Of a stretch of 64,000 nt of DNA, positions 43,466 to 53,530 are shown piece by piece. A program made the position numbers and the translations under genes. Numbering within the stretch: position 1 is the stretch's first letter; every line of letters begins with the position of its first letter. The notes under the pieces are model-generated. The model saw nothing but the letters and a program-made list of their open reading frames with translations. It searched no databases and had not been told where the DNA came from. The stretch comes from Bacteroidetes bacterium GWA2_40_15 (GTDB lineage Bacteria; Bacteroidota; Bacteroidia; Bacteroidales; VadinHA17), in contig MENI01000005.1 in the NCBI GenBank assembly GCA_001768195.1, positions 1-64,000 on the forward strand, written 5' to 3'.

Positions 43466-44496
43466 TATCTGTTCCAGTTTGTTGTTTTTACCCAATCAGC
43501 AATATATTTAGCATTTTCAAACGGGATTCCAGGTATGAAACCATGGCCGAGATTGAAAATCCATTTATATTCTTTTTGACCAAATTCAATGTATTTCGCC
43601 AGTTCTTTTTCTATTACTGCCTGATCAGCAAAAAGAAGACGCGGATCGAGATTCCCTTGCAGACCAACATCGGGGTGAACCAATTTTCTGGCTTCGGTGA
43701 CAGGTGTTTGCCAGTCGACACTCACAAAATCGCAGATATCGGGTGTTATATGTCTGAATCCTGTTCCTATATCCTTTGGGAAATAGATAAAAGGTATGCT
43801 CTTATTGCGCACAACCCTCGATATTTTTTTGATAGAAGGGAAAAACATCGATTTATAGAAATCGAAGGGGAGAAGTCCTCCGTGGGTTTCGAATAGCTGA
43901 AAGGAGTCTATTCCATGGGCAATTTGCTGCATAGCATATTCAATGGTAAGGTCTGTAATTGCTTCAATCAGTTTTTCAGTGATGCTTTTATTCTTATAGA
44001 TAAACGAAATGGCATCAGGGAAACCCGATTTATTGCTTAATCCTTCGAGCATATAACAGAGAACCGTGAGCGGGGCGCCTGCAAAACCAATAAGAGGAGT
44101 GTTTTCAGGACGGGTTGTTACAATTTCATCGATTGCCCTGTAAATATATTGAAGCTTATCCGGGTCTGGATGCAGTTCAGTCATCGGATTTTTGAAATTC
44201 TTCAGGGGTCTGTCAAATTTTGGTCCATGATCGGTAAAATCAAGCCCCATACCCATGGCATATGGAATTACCAGAATATCGGAAAACAGAATAGCAGCAT
44301 CTACCCCAAGATCATATACCGGCAAAAGGGTCACCTTAGCGGCAAGACCGGGATCACTCATCATCTGCCAGAACGAATGCTTAGCGCGAAGTTCGAGATA
44401 TGAGGGTAGCACCCTGCCTGCCTGCCGCATAAACCATACGGGAGGGCGTGAAGTTTTCTCCCCTTTCAGTGTATCGAGAAATATTGAATTTTGCAT
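43465..44496 (-). CDS. hemE: Uroporphyrinogen III decarboxylase
   Basis: 343 residues, full length. PPVWFMRQAGRVLPSYLELR is the signature substrate-binding segment, with FSDILVIPYAMGMGL, GFAGAPLTVLCYMLEG and NLGHGFIPG at the expected places. Decarboxylates uroporphyrinogen III to coproporphyrinogen III; it is the branch point away from siroheme, whose genes lie upstream. Coupled to hemN. Confidence 0.95.
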   Translation of the reverse strand: MQNSIFLDTLKGEKTSRPPVWFMRQAGRVLPSYLELRAKHSFWQMMSDPGLAAKVTLLPVYDLGVDAAILFSDILVIPYAMGMGLDFTDHGPKFDRPLKNFKNPMTELHPDPDKLQYIYRAIDEIVTTRPENTPLIGFAGAPLTVLCYMLEGLSNKSGFPDAISFIYKNKSITEKLIEAITDLTIEYAMQQIAHGIDSFQLFETHGGLLPFDFYKSMFFPSIKKISRVVRNKSIPFIYFPKDIGTGFRHITPDICDFVSVDWQTPVTEARKLVHPDVGLQGNLDPRLLFADQAVIEKELAKYIEFGQKEYKWIFNLGHGFIPGIPFENAKYIADWVKTTNWNR

Positions 44497-44552
44497 GAAT
44501 AAATGTTCAGTCTGTTTAATCTTAAGAACAGGTCTTTCTTTCCTGTACCCTG

Positions 44553-45851
44553 TTATTGAGTTTTTAACATTTTCATGGCAGCAAGACTGGCCAGCTGAGC
44601 CTTTTTAATATCCTCATTGGTATGCGCATAAGAAACAAAAGCTGCTTCAAATTGAGACGGTGCAAGATAAATGCCATTCTCAAGAGCCAGTTTGAAATAG
44701 CGCGCATACCTTGTAGTATCTGATTTTATAGCAGTATTATAAGAATCGACTTTCTTTTCTCCGGTAAAAAACAGTGTCATTAAAGAACCAATACGATTAA
44801 TGATCCCGGGTATTCCGGTATTTTGAAGATTCTGTCGGAGTCCATTTTCCAATAAGGCTCCTTTTCGATCGAGCTCATTGTAAAAACCGGGTGTTTCGTC
44901 AATGATTTTAAGGGTTTCCAGGCCGGCGCTCATGGCAAGAGGATTTCCTGCAAGCGTTCCGGCCTGGTAAACCGGTCCTGTCGGTGCCAGTCTGTTCATT
45001 ATTTCCCTCTTTCCTCCGTATGCACCGACAGGCAGTCCCCCCCCAATGATTTTACCAAGTGTGGTTATGTCGGGAATTACACCATAATACTCCTGCGCTC
45101 CGCCTTTTGCAAGGCGAAAGCCGGAAATTACTTCATCAAATATCAGCAAGGCTCCATATTTAATAGTGATTTTTCGTAATCCTTCAAGAAAACCTGATTC
45201 GGGAAGAAATACTCCCATGTTGGCAGGCACAGGCTCAACAATTATTGCAGCTACCTGATCGCCTTTCTGTTTAAAGATTTCTTCAACTGAAGACAAATCG
45301 TTGTATTGAGCAATTAACGTATCTTTTGCGGTTCCCTGTGTAACACCGGGACTATCCGGATAGCCGAAAGTAAGCACTCCCGATCCGGCTTTAATCAGAA
45401 AACTGTCGGCATGACCATGATAGCAGCCCTGGAATTTGATTACCACGTCTCTTCCTGTATAGCCACGGGCCAGGCGCAAAGCGCTCATTGTAGCTTCAGT
45501 ACCGGAATTTACCATACGAACAAGTTCCATAGAGGGTACCATTCTTTTTATCAGTTCAGCCAGCTCAGTTTCGGCAATAGTGGGCGCTCCATAGCTTGTT
45601 CCATGAACAGCAGCCATTTGAATGGCGTTTATGACTCTTTCATCAGCATGACCTAAGATCATTGGTCCCCATGAACTTACAAAGTCTATATATTCGTTAC
45701 CGTCAATATCAGTTATCCGGGCTCCTTTTGCCTGTTTTATAAAAATCGGATCGCCATGTACACTCTTAAATGCCCGTACAGGTGAGTTTACGCCGCCCGG
45801 AATGCTTTCCTGTGCGCGTTTGAATTCGTTTATGCTGTTTTGGATGTTCAT
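44553..45851 (-). CDS. hemL: Glutamate-1-semialdehyde 2,1-aminomutase
   Basis: 432 residues from the ATG at 45851 (the longer frame runs into hemB). [15 protein letters not shown] is the family's N-terminal hallmark; [16 protein letters not shown] and [18 protein letters not shown] are cofactor contacts; [18 protein letters not shown] carries the PLP lysine. It turns glutamate-1-semialdehyde into 5-aminolevulinate, completing the C5 route begun by hemA. It is 43 bases after hemB. Confidence 0.95.
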   Translation of the reverse strand: MNIQNSINEFKRAQESIPGGVNSPVRAFKSVHGDPIFIKQAKGARITDIDGNEYIDFVSSWGPMILGHADERVINAIQMAAVHGTSYGAPTIAETELAELIKRMVPSMELVRMVNSGTEATMSALRLARGYTGRDVVIKFQGCYHGHADSFLIKAGSGVLTFGYPDSPGVTQGTAKDTLIAQYNDLSSVEEIFKQKGDQVAAIIVEPVPANMGVFLPESGFLEGLRKITIKYGALLIFDEVISGFRLAKGGAQEYYGVIPDITTLGKIIGGGLPVGAYGGKREIMNRLAPTGPVYQAGTLAGNPLAMSAGLETLKIIDETPGFYNELDRKGALLENGLRQNLQNTGIPGIINRIGSLMTLFFTGEKKVDSYNTAIKSDTTRYARYFKLALENGIYLAPSQFEAAFVSYAHTNEDIKKAQLASLAAMKMLKTQ

Positions 45852-45894
45852 GAGAAATTCTATGAAATAAAAAGTTATTGAAGTTTCAATAGTT

Positions 45895-46863
45895 TTACAA
45901 CCACTCTGCCATATCCCTGGCATGATAAGTAAGGATAATATCGGAACCGGCTCTTTTTATTGATGTAAGAATCTCGCGGACAATACGTTTCTCGTCGATC
46001 CAGCCTTTCTCGGCAGCGGCTTTCACCATCGAAAATTCACCGCTCACATTGTAAGCAGCAATAGGGATATTAAATTCGTCTTTGGCACGGCGTATTACAT
46101 CAAGATAACTTAACGCCGGTTTTACCATAATAATATCAGCCCCTTCTTCGATATCGAGAGCAATTTCGCGCATAGCTTCATCAGAGTTTGCCGGATTCAT
46201 CTGATATGAAGAGCGGTTGCCAAACTTTGGAGCGCTTTCTGCGGCCTCGCGAAAAGGGCCGTAAAAGGCCGATGCATATTTGGCAGAATAAGACATGATG
46301 GGCAGATATGAAAATCCATGATCATCGAGCGCCAGGCGTATCCGGCCTACACGACCGTCCATCATATCGCTGGGAGCAACCATATCCACACCTGCACGTG
46401 CAAACGATAATGCCTGCAGTGCAAGTGTTTCGAGCGTTAAATCATTATCGACATCGCCATTCACAATGGTACCGCAATGCCCATGGGTGGTGTACTCGCA
46501 ATTACATATATCAGCGATAAGAAATATATCGCTGATCTCTTTTTTTACGGCTTTGATGGCCTGTTGAACTATGGCATCGTCGCTGGTTGCCACCATCCCT
46601 GTTTCATCTTTATGAGCGGGTATTCCGAACAGCAAAACAGCTTTAATGCCTTTATCAACCAGTTGCTTACATTCATCCACAATATTGTCGACAGACATCT
46701 GGTAATTACCTGGCATGGAACCAATCGGTTTTTTCACCTTAGAGCCTGAACAAACAAACAACGGCATAATTAAATCGTCAAGGGAAATGGTGGTTTCCGT
46801 AACCATTTTTTGTAAAATGGGATTTTTCCTGAGCCTTCTTAGGCGTGTTTTTGGAAAAGACAT
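45895..46863 (-). CDS. hemB: Porphobilinogen synthase
   Basis: 322 residues, full length. Zinc-type active site: ADIC120-N-C122-EYTTHGHC130-G. The Schiff-base lysines are in [15 protein letters not shown] and [10 protein letters not shown]. Condenses two 5-aminolevulinates. The start is 4 bases after hemD ends, within the tight hem operon. Confidence 0.96.
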   Translation of the reverse strand: MSFPKTRLRRLRKNPILQKMVTETTISLDDLIMPLFVCSGSKVKKPIGSMPGNYQMSVDNIVDECKQLVDKGIKAVLLFGIPAHKDETGMVATSDDAIVQQAIKAVKKEISDIFLIADICNCEYTTHGHCGTIVNGDVDNDLTLETLALQALSFARAGVDMVAPSDMMDGRVGRIRLALDDHGFSYLPIMSYSAKYASAFYGPFREAAESAPKFGNRSSYQMNPANSDEAMREIALDIEEGADIIMVKPALSYLDVIRRAKDEFNIPIAAYNVSGEFSMVKAAAEKGWIDEKRIVREILTSIKRAGSDIILTYHARDMAEWL

Positions 46864-46867
46864 AATT

Positions 46868-47638
46868 TTATTTATTAATGGTATAGTAGTTTACAATTTC
46901 ATCTGCCAGACCCTCGTATGTCGATTTTGCAGAAGTTACAAGGCAGGTTAACCCATGTTGTTCGACGGCACAGGCGGTTACTTTCCCGATGCTGGCAACC
47001 CGTAGTTCGGGGTTTATATTTTCATGGCCAATAGCATCTGCAAAGTTATCGACACCAGAGGGGCTGGTAAATAAGACCAAATCGTAGCGGTTATTTTTAA
47101 TACGTTCAATGGTATCGTTGGCCGCAACCTGAGCTTTTATAGCCTTATACACATCGATACGAGTGACGTTGGCGATTTTTGAAAGCCGTGTATGCAGGGT
47201 ATCCGGGGCAAGATTCCCCAACGGAAGCAAAATGTTGCAGTTTTGCAGGGACTCTTTTTCTAACAGTTCATCTACAAGGTTTTCGGCTGTATTCTTAGTA
47301 CCGGAATAATCTGCTTTTCTACCGTTATTTTCCAACTCCAACGCAGTTTTAACTCCTACTGCAGCTATTTTTACCCCTGATGGAATTTTGGAGACTTTAC
47401 CAATTTCTTTTAATAAACGATGGAAATATCTTACCCCGTTTGCACTGGTAAAAATAATCCATTGAAATTTTTCAATTTGCCATATAGCTTTTTGAATGGC
47501 AGGAGTTTGCTCCACTGCCAACAATTCTGTCATGGGAAAATCAACCACTGTTGCACCCAATTGTTCAAAAATATTCCTTATTTCAACTGATTTATGAATG
47601 CTGACTGTTGATATAAAAACTTTTCCCTGAAGTATCAT
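46868..47638 (-). CDS. hemD: Uroporphyrinogen III synthase
   Basis: 256 residues. The sequence is divergent as usual for HemD, but IIFTSANGVRYF, YSGTKNTAENLV and LVLFTSPSGVDNF are recognisable, and the gene overlaps hemC by 4 bases. It closes and inverts ring D of hydroxymethylbilane. Its product serves both the haem and siroheme branches. Confidence 0.92.
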   Translation of the reverse strand: MILQGKVFISTVSIHKSVEIRNIFEQLGATVVDFPMTELLAVEQTPAIQKAIWQIEKFQWIIFTSANGVRYFHRLLKEIGKVSKIPSGVKIAAVGVKTALELENNGRKADYSGTKNTAENLVDELLEKESLQNCNILLPLGNLAPDTLHTRLSKIANVTRIDVYKAIKAQVAANDTIERIKNNRYDLVLFTSPSGVDNFADAIGHENINPELRVASIGKVTACAVEQHGLTCLVTSAKSTYEGLADEIVNYYTINK

Positions 47639-48573
47639 ATATTGTTTAAGAGTCTGATTTTCTGTATCAATTCCTTCGCTCCTTTATCAAGAAATTTTTT
47701 TGCAAGCACAAGAGCTGTTTTTTCGGCCGTTCTGATTTCTCCTTCCACAGATTCTCTAATCATTCCCGAACCGTCAGTATCAGAAACAACTCCGGATATT
47801 TTAAAATTCTTATCGTCTGATTCTGAAAAGCATCCAATCGGAACCTGACATCCTCCTTCAAGAGCGCTTAGAAAAACTCTTTCAGCCTTCACCGCAATTA
47901 AAGAGGGAATGTGATTAATTTCTAATACCATGGATTCTGTTTCATGATCATCATCCTTTATTTCTATGGCAATAGCTCCCTGACTGATAGCGGGAGTCAT
48001 GATAGAAGGATCAAGAATTTCAGAAATTTTATCCTGATATCCTAAACGCTGTAAACCTGCAGCAGCCATTATCATAGCAGTGCAATATCCTTCATCCATT
48101 TTCTGAAGACGTGTATCAACATTACCACGGATATCCACAACCCTTAACTTACTGTTAAAATGAAGAAGCTGAGCCTTACGTCGCAGACTTGAAGTTGCAA
48201 CAATATCATTCTCATCAAGCTCAGCTAGTTTTTTACCATTTATGCTTACCAGAGCATCGCGAACGTCACCACGCTTCAGTACTCCGGCAATTATTAATCC
48301 TTCAGGCAATTCAGTGGGCATATCTTTTAAGCTGTGAACAGCCATATCGGCTTCGTTCTGAAGAAGTGAATTTTCAAGTTCCCTGGTAAAAAGACCCTTA
48401 TCGCCTATTTTTGAGAGAGCAACATCCAGTATCTTATCTCCTCTGGTTTTAATGATCTGTATTTCGAAGACATTGCCCGGAAAGTGCTTTTCAAGTTGCT
48501 CTTTTACCAGATTTGCCTGGCAGAGAGCTAATTTGCTTCCACGAGTAGCAATTTTTACAGAGCAATTAGTCAT
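47635..48573 (-). CDS. hemC: Hydroxymethylbilane synthase (porphobilinogen deaminase)
   Basis: 312 residues. IATRGSKLALCQANLVK opens domain 1; HSLKDMPTELP contains catalytic Asp84; LEGGCQVPIG carries the dipyrromethane-binding cysteine. All three domains are present. It overlaps hemA by 8 bases. Contrast the HemC-like domain of the CobA fusion at 51896-53038, which has Asn at the position of Asp84 and no cofactor cysteine. Confidence 0.96.
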   Translation of the reverse strand: MTNCSVKIATRGSKLALCQANLVKEQLEKHFPGNVFEIQIIKTRGDKILDVALSKIGDKGLFTRELENSLLQNEADMAVHSLKDMPTELPEGLIIAGVLKRGDVRDALVSINGKKLAELDENDIVATSSLRRKAQLLHFNSKLRVVDIRGNVDTRLQKMDEGYCTAMIMAAAGLQRLGYQDKISEILDPSIMTPAISQGAIAIEIKDDDHETESMVLEINHIPSLIAVKAERVFLSALEGGCQVPIGCFSESDDKNFKISGVVSDTDGSGMIRESVEGEIRTAEKTALVLAKKFLDKGAKELIQKIRLLNNI

Positions 48574-49828
48574 TTACAATGGGTTCAAATAAATCATTTA
48601 TTACCTTAATGTATTCCGATTTTTTACCGTTTTTAGTAACCTCTTTAAGTTTTTTGATAAATATCCGGGCATACTTTTCTGAGATGTGCTCAGAGTATTG
48701 TTCAATCAATTCATGTTCCTTAATTTTCCTTATCTTAAGAAAATCCTCAAGTTCAGCTTGCTGGATATTTTTCATATTTTCTTTGATGGAAATAATTGTT
48801 GGTGTAAGGTTCTGAATATCCATCCATTCCATAAATTCATCCTTAACCTCAGAAATTATAGCTGTACTATGATCAATAGCAGATTTTCTTCTTTCAACAT
48901 TTTTGATAACTACAGCCTTCAAATCATCAACGCCATAATAATGTACATTTTCTATCTCATTTACACTTTTGGCAATATTTGATGGGACTGAAAGATCGAT
49001 ATAAGCCTGGGTTTTATATTCTCTTCTAATCATGGCCTTTTCAGCCATATCCCTGTTAATGAGATGATTCTTAGATGATGTGGCTGTAATTACAAGATCG
49101 CATTCAGGAATGTACGATTCGATTGCTGATAATTCTATCGCACTTCCCGTATATTTTTCAGCCAATTCTGCAGCCCTTGAGAATGTACGGTTCGCAATGA
49201 AAAGCGCAGGATGATTTTTTTTCATTAAACATTGCAGAATAAGATCTCCGGTTTGGCCTGCTCCAATTAACATAATCGTTCGATTCTGAAGATCGGGAAA
49301 TATCTCATTACAGAGTTCCACAGCAGCATAACTGACAGATGCTGCTCCCCTGTTAATATGTGTTTCTGTACGTATCCTCTTGCCTGCTTCAATAGCTTTT
49401 ATAAATAATCTTGAAATAATACAATCTGTTAATTTATTGTTCTGTGCATAACGAAAAGCTTCTTTTACCTGGCCGAGAATCTGTTCTTCACCCAATACCA
49501 TAGATTCGAGCCCCGATGTAACTTTAAAAAGCTGTTCAACAGCCATCCCCATTGTGCAGAAATAAAATTCGCGAAGATTATAGTTGATGATTTTTTTGAA
49601 TTTCATTAACTCATCTGTTATAAGACGATAAACTTCACTCTCCTTATCCATCCGGGTATTAAAATAAATTTCAGTACGGTTGCATGTCGATAAAATGACT
49701 ATGCCTTCGAGCTGAAGTATAAATTTGATATGATCTGCAAAAATTATTTTTTCGCGCTCATCAAACGCGTATAACTCCCTTACACTCACCGGAGCAGATT
49801 TATGACTAATTCCCAGAATAGCTATCAT
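48566..49828 (-). CDS. hemA: Glutamyl-tRNA reductase
   Basis: 420 residues. LSTCNRTEIYF has the catalytic cysteine; GLESMVLGEEQILGQVKEA is the diagnostic central motif; MLIGAGQTGDLILQCL binds NADPH; the C-terminal helical dimerisation domain is present. It makes glutamate-1-semialdehyde from Glu-tRNA. First hem gene; a 95-base gap separates it from the sensor kinase, so it may have its own promoter, though none is clear. Confidence 0.95.
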   Translation of the reverse strand: MIAILGISHKSAPVSVRELYAFDEREKIIFADHIKFILQLEGIVILSTCNRTEIYFNTRMDKESEVYRLITDELMKFKKIINYNLREFYFCTMGMAVEQLFKVTSGLESMVLGEEQILGQVKEAFRYAQNNKLTDCIISRLFIKAIEAGKRIRTETHINRGAASVSYAAVELCNEIFPDLQNRTIMLIGAGQTGDLILQCLMKKNHPALFIANRTFSRAAELAEKYTGSAIELSAIESYIPECDLVITATSSKNHLINRDMAEKAMIRREYKTQAYIDLSVPSNIAKSVNEIENVHYYGVDDLKAVVIKNVERRKSAIDHSTAIISEVKDEFMEWMDIQNLTPTIISIKENMKNIQQAELEDFLKIRKIKEHELIEQYSEHISEKYARIFIKKLKEVTKNGKKSEYIKVINDLFEPIVND

Positions 49829-49923
49829 AGAAAATTAAGATTGGGCGCTAATATATAATCCCGATTTTGAATTAATTTGGAATTTTTATAGGAGAGCCGA
49901 TAAGCTAGCGATAAAAAATCCAG

Positions 49924-51192
49924 TCAATTAAAGATAATTGTGATGGTGTGAAAATTGTCCTGACAGAAATATTGAATGCTGCAATGATAATAATCGCAGA
50001 TTTTTTTTACAATAGCCAGACCCAACCCAAGAGATTCCGGCTTATTGGAAGATTTTGTGAATCGTTTAAACAAATCTTCCTTATTGATATCCAGTTCCTT
50101 GCCGGAATTTCTGATGATCAGTTTGTTTACTTCTGTTATAATTTCAATATTGCCGGAAGGAACATTGTGATAAATTGAATTTTTCAAAAGGTTTAGCAGC
50201 ATTATACTTATCAGATTGGAATCAGCCAATATAGTAATCTGATTATTATAATCTTTATGAAGTGTAATATTTTTTGATTGTATAATATCTTCAAAATTAT
50301 CGAGATGGTAATTAATATTTTCAACAATACTAACCTCTTCTTTATCAGGGAACTGGTTATTATCAATCTTAGAAAGTAAAATCAATGATCTGTTAAGATT
50401 GGATAGCCTGATAGTACTGTTTTGAATGGATTGTATCAGATCAGTCTGCGATTTATTCAGGTCTTCATCTTGCAGAAGCAAATCTACTCTTGATTTGATA
50501 ATGGCCAGCGGGTTTTGTATTTCATGCGATATATTCTCTATAAACTCTTTAAGATTCTGGTAGTCTTGCTTTATGCGTTCATGCATCTGTTCAAATACCT
50601 GGTTTAACAGGTTAAACTCGGTAATTTCCGATTCGGGAAAGGTTATTTCTTTCTTATCGGAAATATTGTAATCTTTAATCACATCTATGGTTTTGAAAAA
50701 TTTTCCCCAGATACGCGAAAAAAAGTAATTGTTAAAAGCAATAATGAATAATAATAAAATGAGAGAAAGAAGTAATATTACAAATGCCACATATTCAATA
50801 AGCTCGTCAGACATCAGCAGCGATTTGGAAATGGAAATACGAACAGGCTTTCCATCTAAGTTGGTCTCGTAACTGAGCATGCGGTAAGGTTGGTAACGTC
50901 CCATAATATTATCAAACAACAATGTATCCCTGAAAACAAACGTTGGATTATGAATGTCTTTAACTGGTAAAATCTGGTAATGAACCGGTAAATTGAAAAC
51001 TACCGAATCGATGCCAATGATATTGCCCTGGGGAGGATGTAGAATAACCTGGTGCATTTCTGTGACCAATTCCCTTTTCACTTCGTGGTTCATTATATAC
51101 CGGAACGAGAAATAGAATACTATTCCTCCCCCAAAAAGGACAAACAGTGCGATGGTAAGAAAAAATAAAGTGGTTTTTGTAAGTAATTTCAA
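49924..51192 (-). CDS. Sensor histidine kinase
   Basis: 422 residues. Two membrane helices (about 8-30 and 133-153) bracket a periplasmic sensor of about 100 residues. HisKA box FIENISHEIQNPLAI with phosphorylated His223, then an N-box region (LNLLKNSIYH), and GLGLAIVKKICDYY as G-box. A HAMP-like linker lies at about 155-205. It overlaps its response regulator by 4 bases. Position between siroheme genes and hemA suggests, but does not prove, control of tetrapyrrole or metal supply. Confidence 0.9.
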   Translation of the reverse strand: MKLLTKTTLFFLTIALFVLFGGGIVFYFSFRYIMNHEVKRELVTEMHQVILHPPQGNIIGIDSVVFNLPVHYQILPVKDIHNPTFVFRDTLLFDNIMGRYQPYRMLSYETNLDGKPVRISISKSLLMSDELIEYVAFVILLLSLILLLFIIAFNNYFFSRIWGKFFKTIDVIKDYNISDKKEITFPESEITEFNLLNQVFEQMHERIKQDYQNLKEFIENISHEIQNPLAIIKSRVDLLLQDEDLNKSQTDLIQSIQNSTIRLSNLNRSLILLSKIDNNQFPDKEEVSIVENINYHLDNFEDIIQSKNITLHKDYNNQITILADSNLISIMLLNLLKNSIYHNVPSGNIEIITEVNKLIIRNSGKELDINKEDLFKRFTKSSNKPESLGLGLAIVKKICDYYHCSIQYFCQDNFHTITIIFN

Positions 51193-51866
51193 TTTTCAAT
51201 AAATTTATATCCGACACCATAAACCGTCTGCAAATATTTACCAACCCCTTTGTTTGTGAGTTTTTTCCTTAAATTTTTTATGTGAGCATACACAAAATCG
51301 AAAGAGTCGGCCGAATCGATATAGTCGCCCCAAAGATGCTCGGCAATAGATTCCTTTGAAAGTACCCTGTCTTTATTGGTCACCAGGAAAAGCAGCAAAT
51401 CGAATTCTTTTCTGGTTAAATCCATTAACTTCCCTTTTATGTAAACTTCGTGCGCATCGGGTTTAATTTTTATTTCGTTCAGGGTAATGGTATTGCCGCC
51501 TTTGAAAAGTACACGCCGTGTAAGAGATTTTATTCGTGCATTCAGTTCAGCCAGGTGAAAAGGTTTGATCAGATAATCGTCAGCGCCGCTGTTAAGCCCT
51601 GAAATGCGATCGTCGAGAGTTTCGCGTGCTGAGGTTATAATAATCCCCCCTTTAAAATCCGATTCTTTCAGCTTTCTGATGATTTGAATTCCGTTACCGT
51701 CGGGTAAATTGAGATCGACCAGGATAATATCGTATGCATACAGGGAAATCTTATCGATTGCCGAATCGTAGGTAAGCGCATATTCGCACAAATAACCCTC
51801 GCTCTTCAGGTACGATACAATCGACTCCGACAGTTCTATTTCGTCTTCAACGATGAGAATCTTCAT
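51189..51866 (-). CDS. OmpR-family response regulator
   Basis: 225 residues. Receiver with acidic pair in VEDEIELS, phosphoacceptor Asp51 (LVDLNLPDGNG), T/S at TSAR and Lys in LIKPFH. C-terminal winged helix (LTRKEFDLLLFLVTN ... HIKNLRKKL ... VYGVGYKF). Partner of the kinase downstream. A TAAGTTTG box at 51886-51893 could be part of its promoter, without a clear -33 element. Confidence 0.92.
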   Translation of the reverse strand: MKILIVEDEIELSESIVSYLKSEGYLCEYALTYDSAIDKISLYAYDIILVDLNLPDGNGIQIIRKLKESDFKGGIIITSARETLDDRISGLNSGADDYLIKPFHLAELNARIKSLTRRVLFKGGNTITLNEIKIKPDAHEVYIKGKLMDLTRKEFDLLLFLVTNKDRVLSKESIAEHLWGDYIDSADSFDFVYAHIKNLRKKLTNKGVGKYLQTVYGVGYKFIEN

Positions 51867-51895
51867 GAATGACGTCTTTTTTATGCAAACTTAGT

Positions 51896-53038
51896 CTATT
51901 TTATTATAGAATGATTTACCATTACGGTATTACCGGCAATTACGAGTAAAGGGCTTTGAAATATATTTGTTCCTTTCAGGATTTCATATAACCTTCCGGT
52001 AATTATTCGTTGTCCGGGTAATGAAATGTTTTCAATAAGGGCAATGGGTATATTCGTTGGTCTTCCTGCTGCGATCAGTTTATTCAGAATGATGTGTAAA
52101 GTCGATGCCGGCATATAAAATACGATAGTATCTGTATCGGGGATGTGTATACTGCTTTCAGGATGCCCGGTGCAAAAGGACACTGATGAAGAGATACCTC
52201 GTTGGGTAAGAGGAATGCCGGCAATGGCAGCAGCTGCCAAAGCGGAAGTGATGCCGGGAATGATCTCCACATCGATCAGTCGTTGTTTCAGATAACAGAA
52301 CTCCTCACCGCCACGGCCAAAGATCATGGGGTCGCCGCCTTTGATCCGCACTACCTTTTTACCGCTGATAGCCGCTCTGTATAACAGTTCATTGATCTCA
52401 TCCTGTTCTTTCATGTGCAGATCTTTTCGTTTACCTGCTTTGATCTTTTTACCTTTAAAGTTTTCGAGGTAGGTATCATCCAACAAACTGTCATAAAAAA
52501 TAATATCTGCCTGTTGTAATGCCTTCTGTGCTTTTATTGTGAGTAATTCCGGGTCACCCGGCCCAAAGCCGGCAATATAAACTTTCCCGTATTTTTTTCG
52601 GCAATCAATAGGGGAAAAGAGATTTTTAAGAAATAAATTTTCTTTTTTAGCAATTACAACCAGTTGTTCTTGTAAGGATTTAGTTTTAACCTGTGATGCC
52701 GGTTCATTAAGTTTTCTATTGTTATTGCTGATCATGCAGTCGGTCTTATCAGACGAATCAGTTAAAGCAATGACATCAAGACCTGCCGGTAAAGGATACG
52801 GCAGATTTTTGGCTGAATGAATGGCTATGTCTCCTTCGTCTGATAGGATCGCTTCATCAAGTTTGCGGGTAAAAAAATCTGTTGGTGTATTGGCATACAA
52901 AGATATCTCTTTGTGTTTATCGACATGACTTTGAATTTTTAATATCTCGTATGTAACATTTGGAAGAAGCATCATTAATTCCTCAACCTGTTTGATTACA
53001 AGGCTACCCGAACGAGTTACTATTTTAAGTCTGTTCAT
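51896..53038 (-). CDS. cobA: HemC domain 1-like / uroporphyrinogen-III C-methyltransferase fusion
   Basis: 380 residues from the ATG at 53038, which overlaps the previous gene by 14 bases. Residues 3-105 resemble domain 1 of porphobilinogen deaminase (IVTRSGSLVIKQVEEL, DFFTRKLDEAIL, IAIHSAKNLPYPLP). The catalytic Asp of HSxKD is Asn78 and domains 2-3 with the cofactor Cys are missing, so it cannot be a deaminase. Residues 150-380 are a complete SUMT: IAGFGPGDPELLTIKA, VVRIKGGDPMIFGRGGEE, PGITSALAAAA and GHPES. SUMT makes precorrin-2 from uroporphyrinogen III for siroheme. The N-terminal domain may bind tetrapyrrole or stabilise a complex; that is inference. Confidence 0.88.
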   Translation of the reverse strand: MNRLKIVTRSGSLVIKQVEELMMLLPNVTYEILKIQSHVDKHKEISLYANTPTDFFTRKLDEAILSDEGDIAIHSAKNLPYPLPAGLDVIALTDSSDKTDCMISNNNRKLNEPASQVKTKSLQEQLVVIAKKENLFLKNLFSPIDCRKKYGKVYIAGFGPGDPELLTIKAQKALQQADIIFYDSLLDDTYLENFKGKKIKAGKRKDLHMKEQDEINELLYRAAISGKKVVRIKGGDPMIFGRGGEEFCYLKQRLIDVEIIPGITSALAAAAIAGIPLTQRGISSSVSFCTGHPESSIHIPDTDTIVFYMPASTLHIILNKLIAAGRPTNIPIALIENISLPGQRIITGRLYEILKGTNIFQSPLLVIAGNTVMVNHSIIK

Positions 53039-53510
53039 GTTCAGTTTTTTCAGATGTATCATTCGCAATCAAACGTTTTATTTTATTTCTCCATTCGATG
53101 GCTTTTTTAACATTTATGCCGTTTGAACTCACGGCAATTGTCAGGTAATCTTTTTTAAAGACAGCAGGAGTAATGAAATCACATAACCCCGGATCATCCA
53201 CCACGTTTACTAATATCCCTAATTTAACAGCGTCTGATTTTATTTGTGCGTTCACTGTCCTGTTGCTAGTGCAGGCATATACAATCGAATAATGATGCAA
53301 ATCATAAAAATGATATTCTTTGGTTATCTGCTTAAAACCGGTTTGTCGGATATCTTCACATATTTCTATCGCCAAAATGGTTATTTTATCAGTAAACATT
53401 GAAAGGGCCGACAGTTTCCGTGCTGCAATCCTGCCACCACCTATGATCAAAATATGTTTGTTTGAGATATCTAACCAAACAGGTAAATAAATATTCTGTT
53501 TAGATTTCAT
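53025..53510 (-). CDS. Precorrin-2 dehydrogenase / sirohydrochlorin ferrochelatase-like (Met8/CysG-N)
   Basis: 161 residues. LPVWLDISNKHILIIGGGRIAARK is the NAD-binding opening of the CysG N-terminal/Met8 family; YACTSNRTVNAQI, VNVVDDPGLCDFITPA and LTIAVSSNG are the conserved substrate-site segments. It converts precorrin-2 to sirohydrochlorin and perhaps inserts iron. With the overlapping CobA fusion it forms the siroheme branch that supplies the sulfite/nitrite reductase encoded 20 bases upstream. Confidence 0.92.
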   Translation of the reverse strand: MKSKQNIYLPVWLDISNKHILIIGGGRIAARKLSALSMFTDKITILAIEICEDIRQTGFKQITKEYHFYDLHHYSIVYACTSNRTVNAQIKSDAVKLGILVNVVDDPGLCDFITPAVFKKDYLTIAVSSNGINVKKAIEWRNKIKRLIANDTSEKTEHEQT

Positions 53511-53530
53511 ATTCTTTGGTACATATCGGG

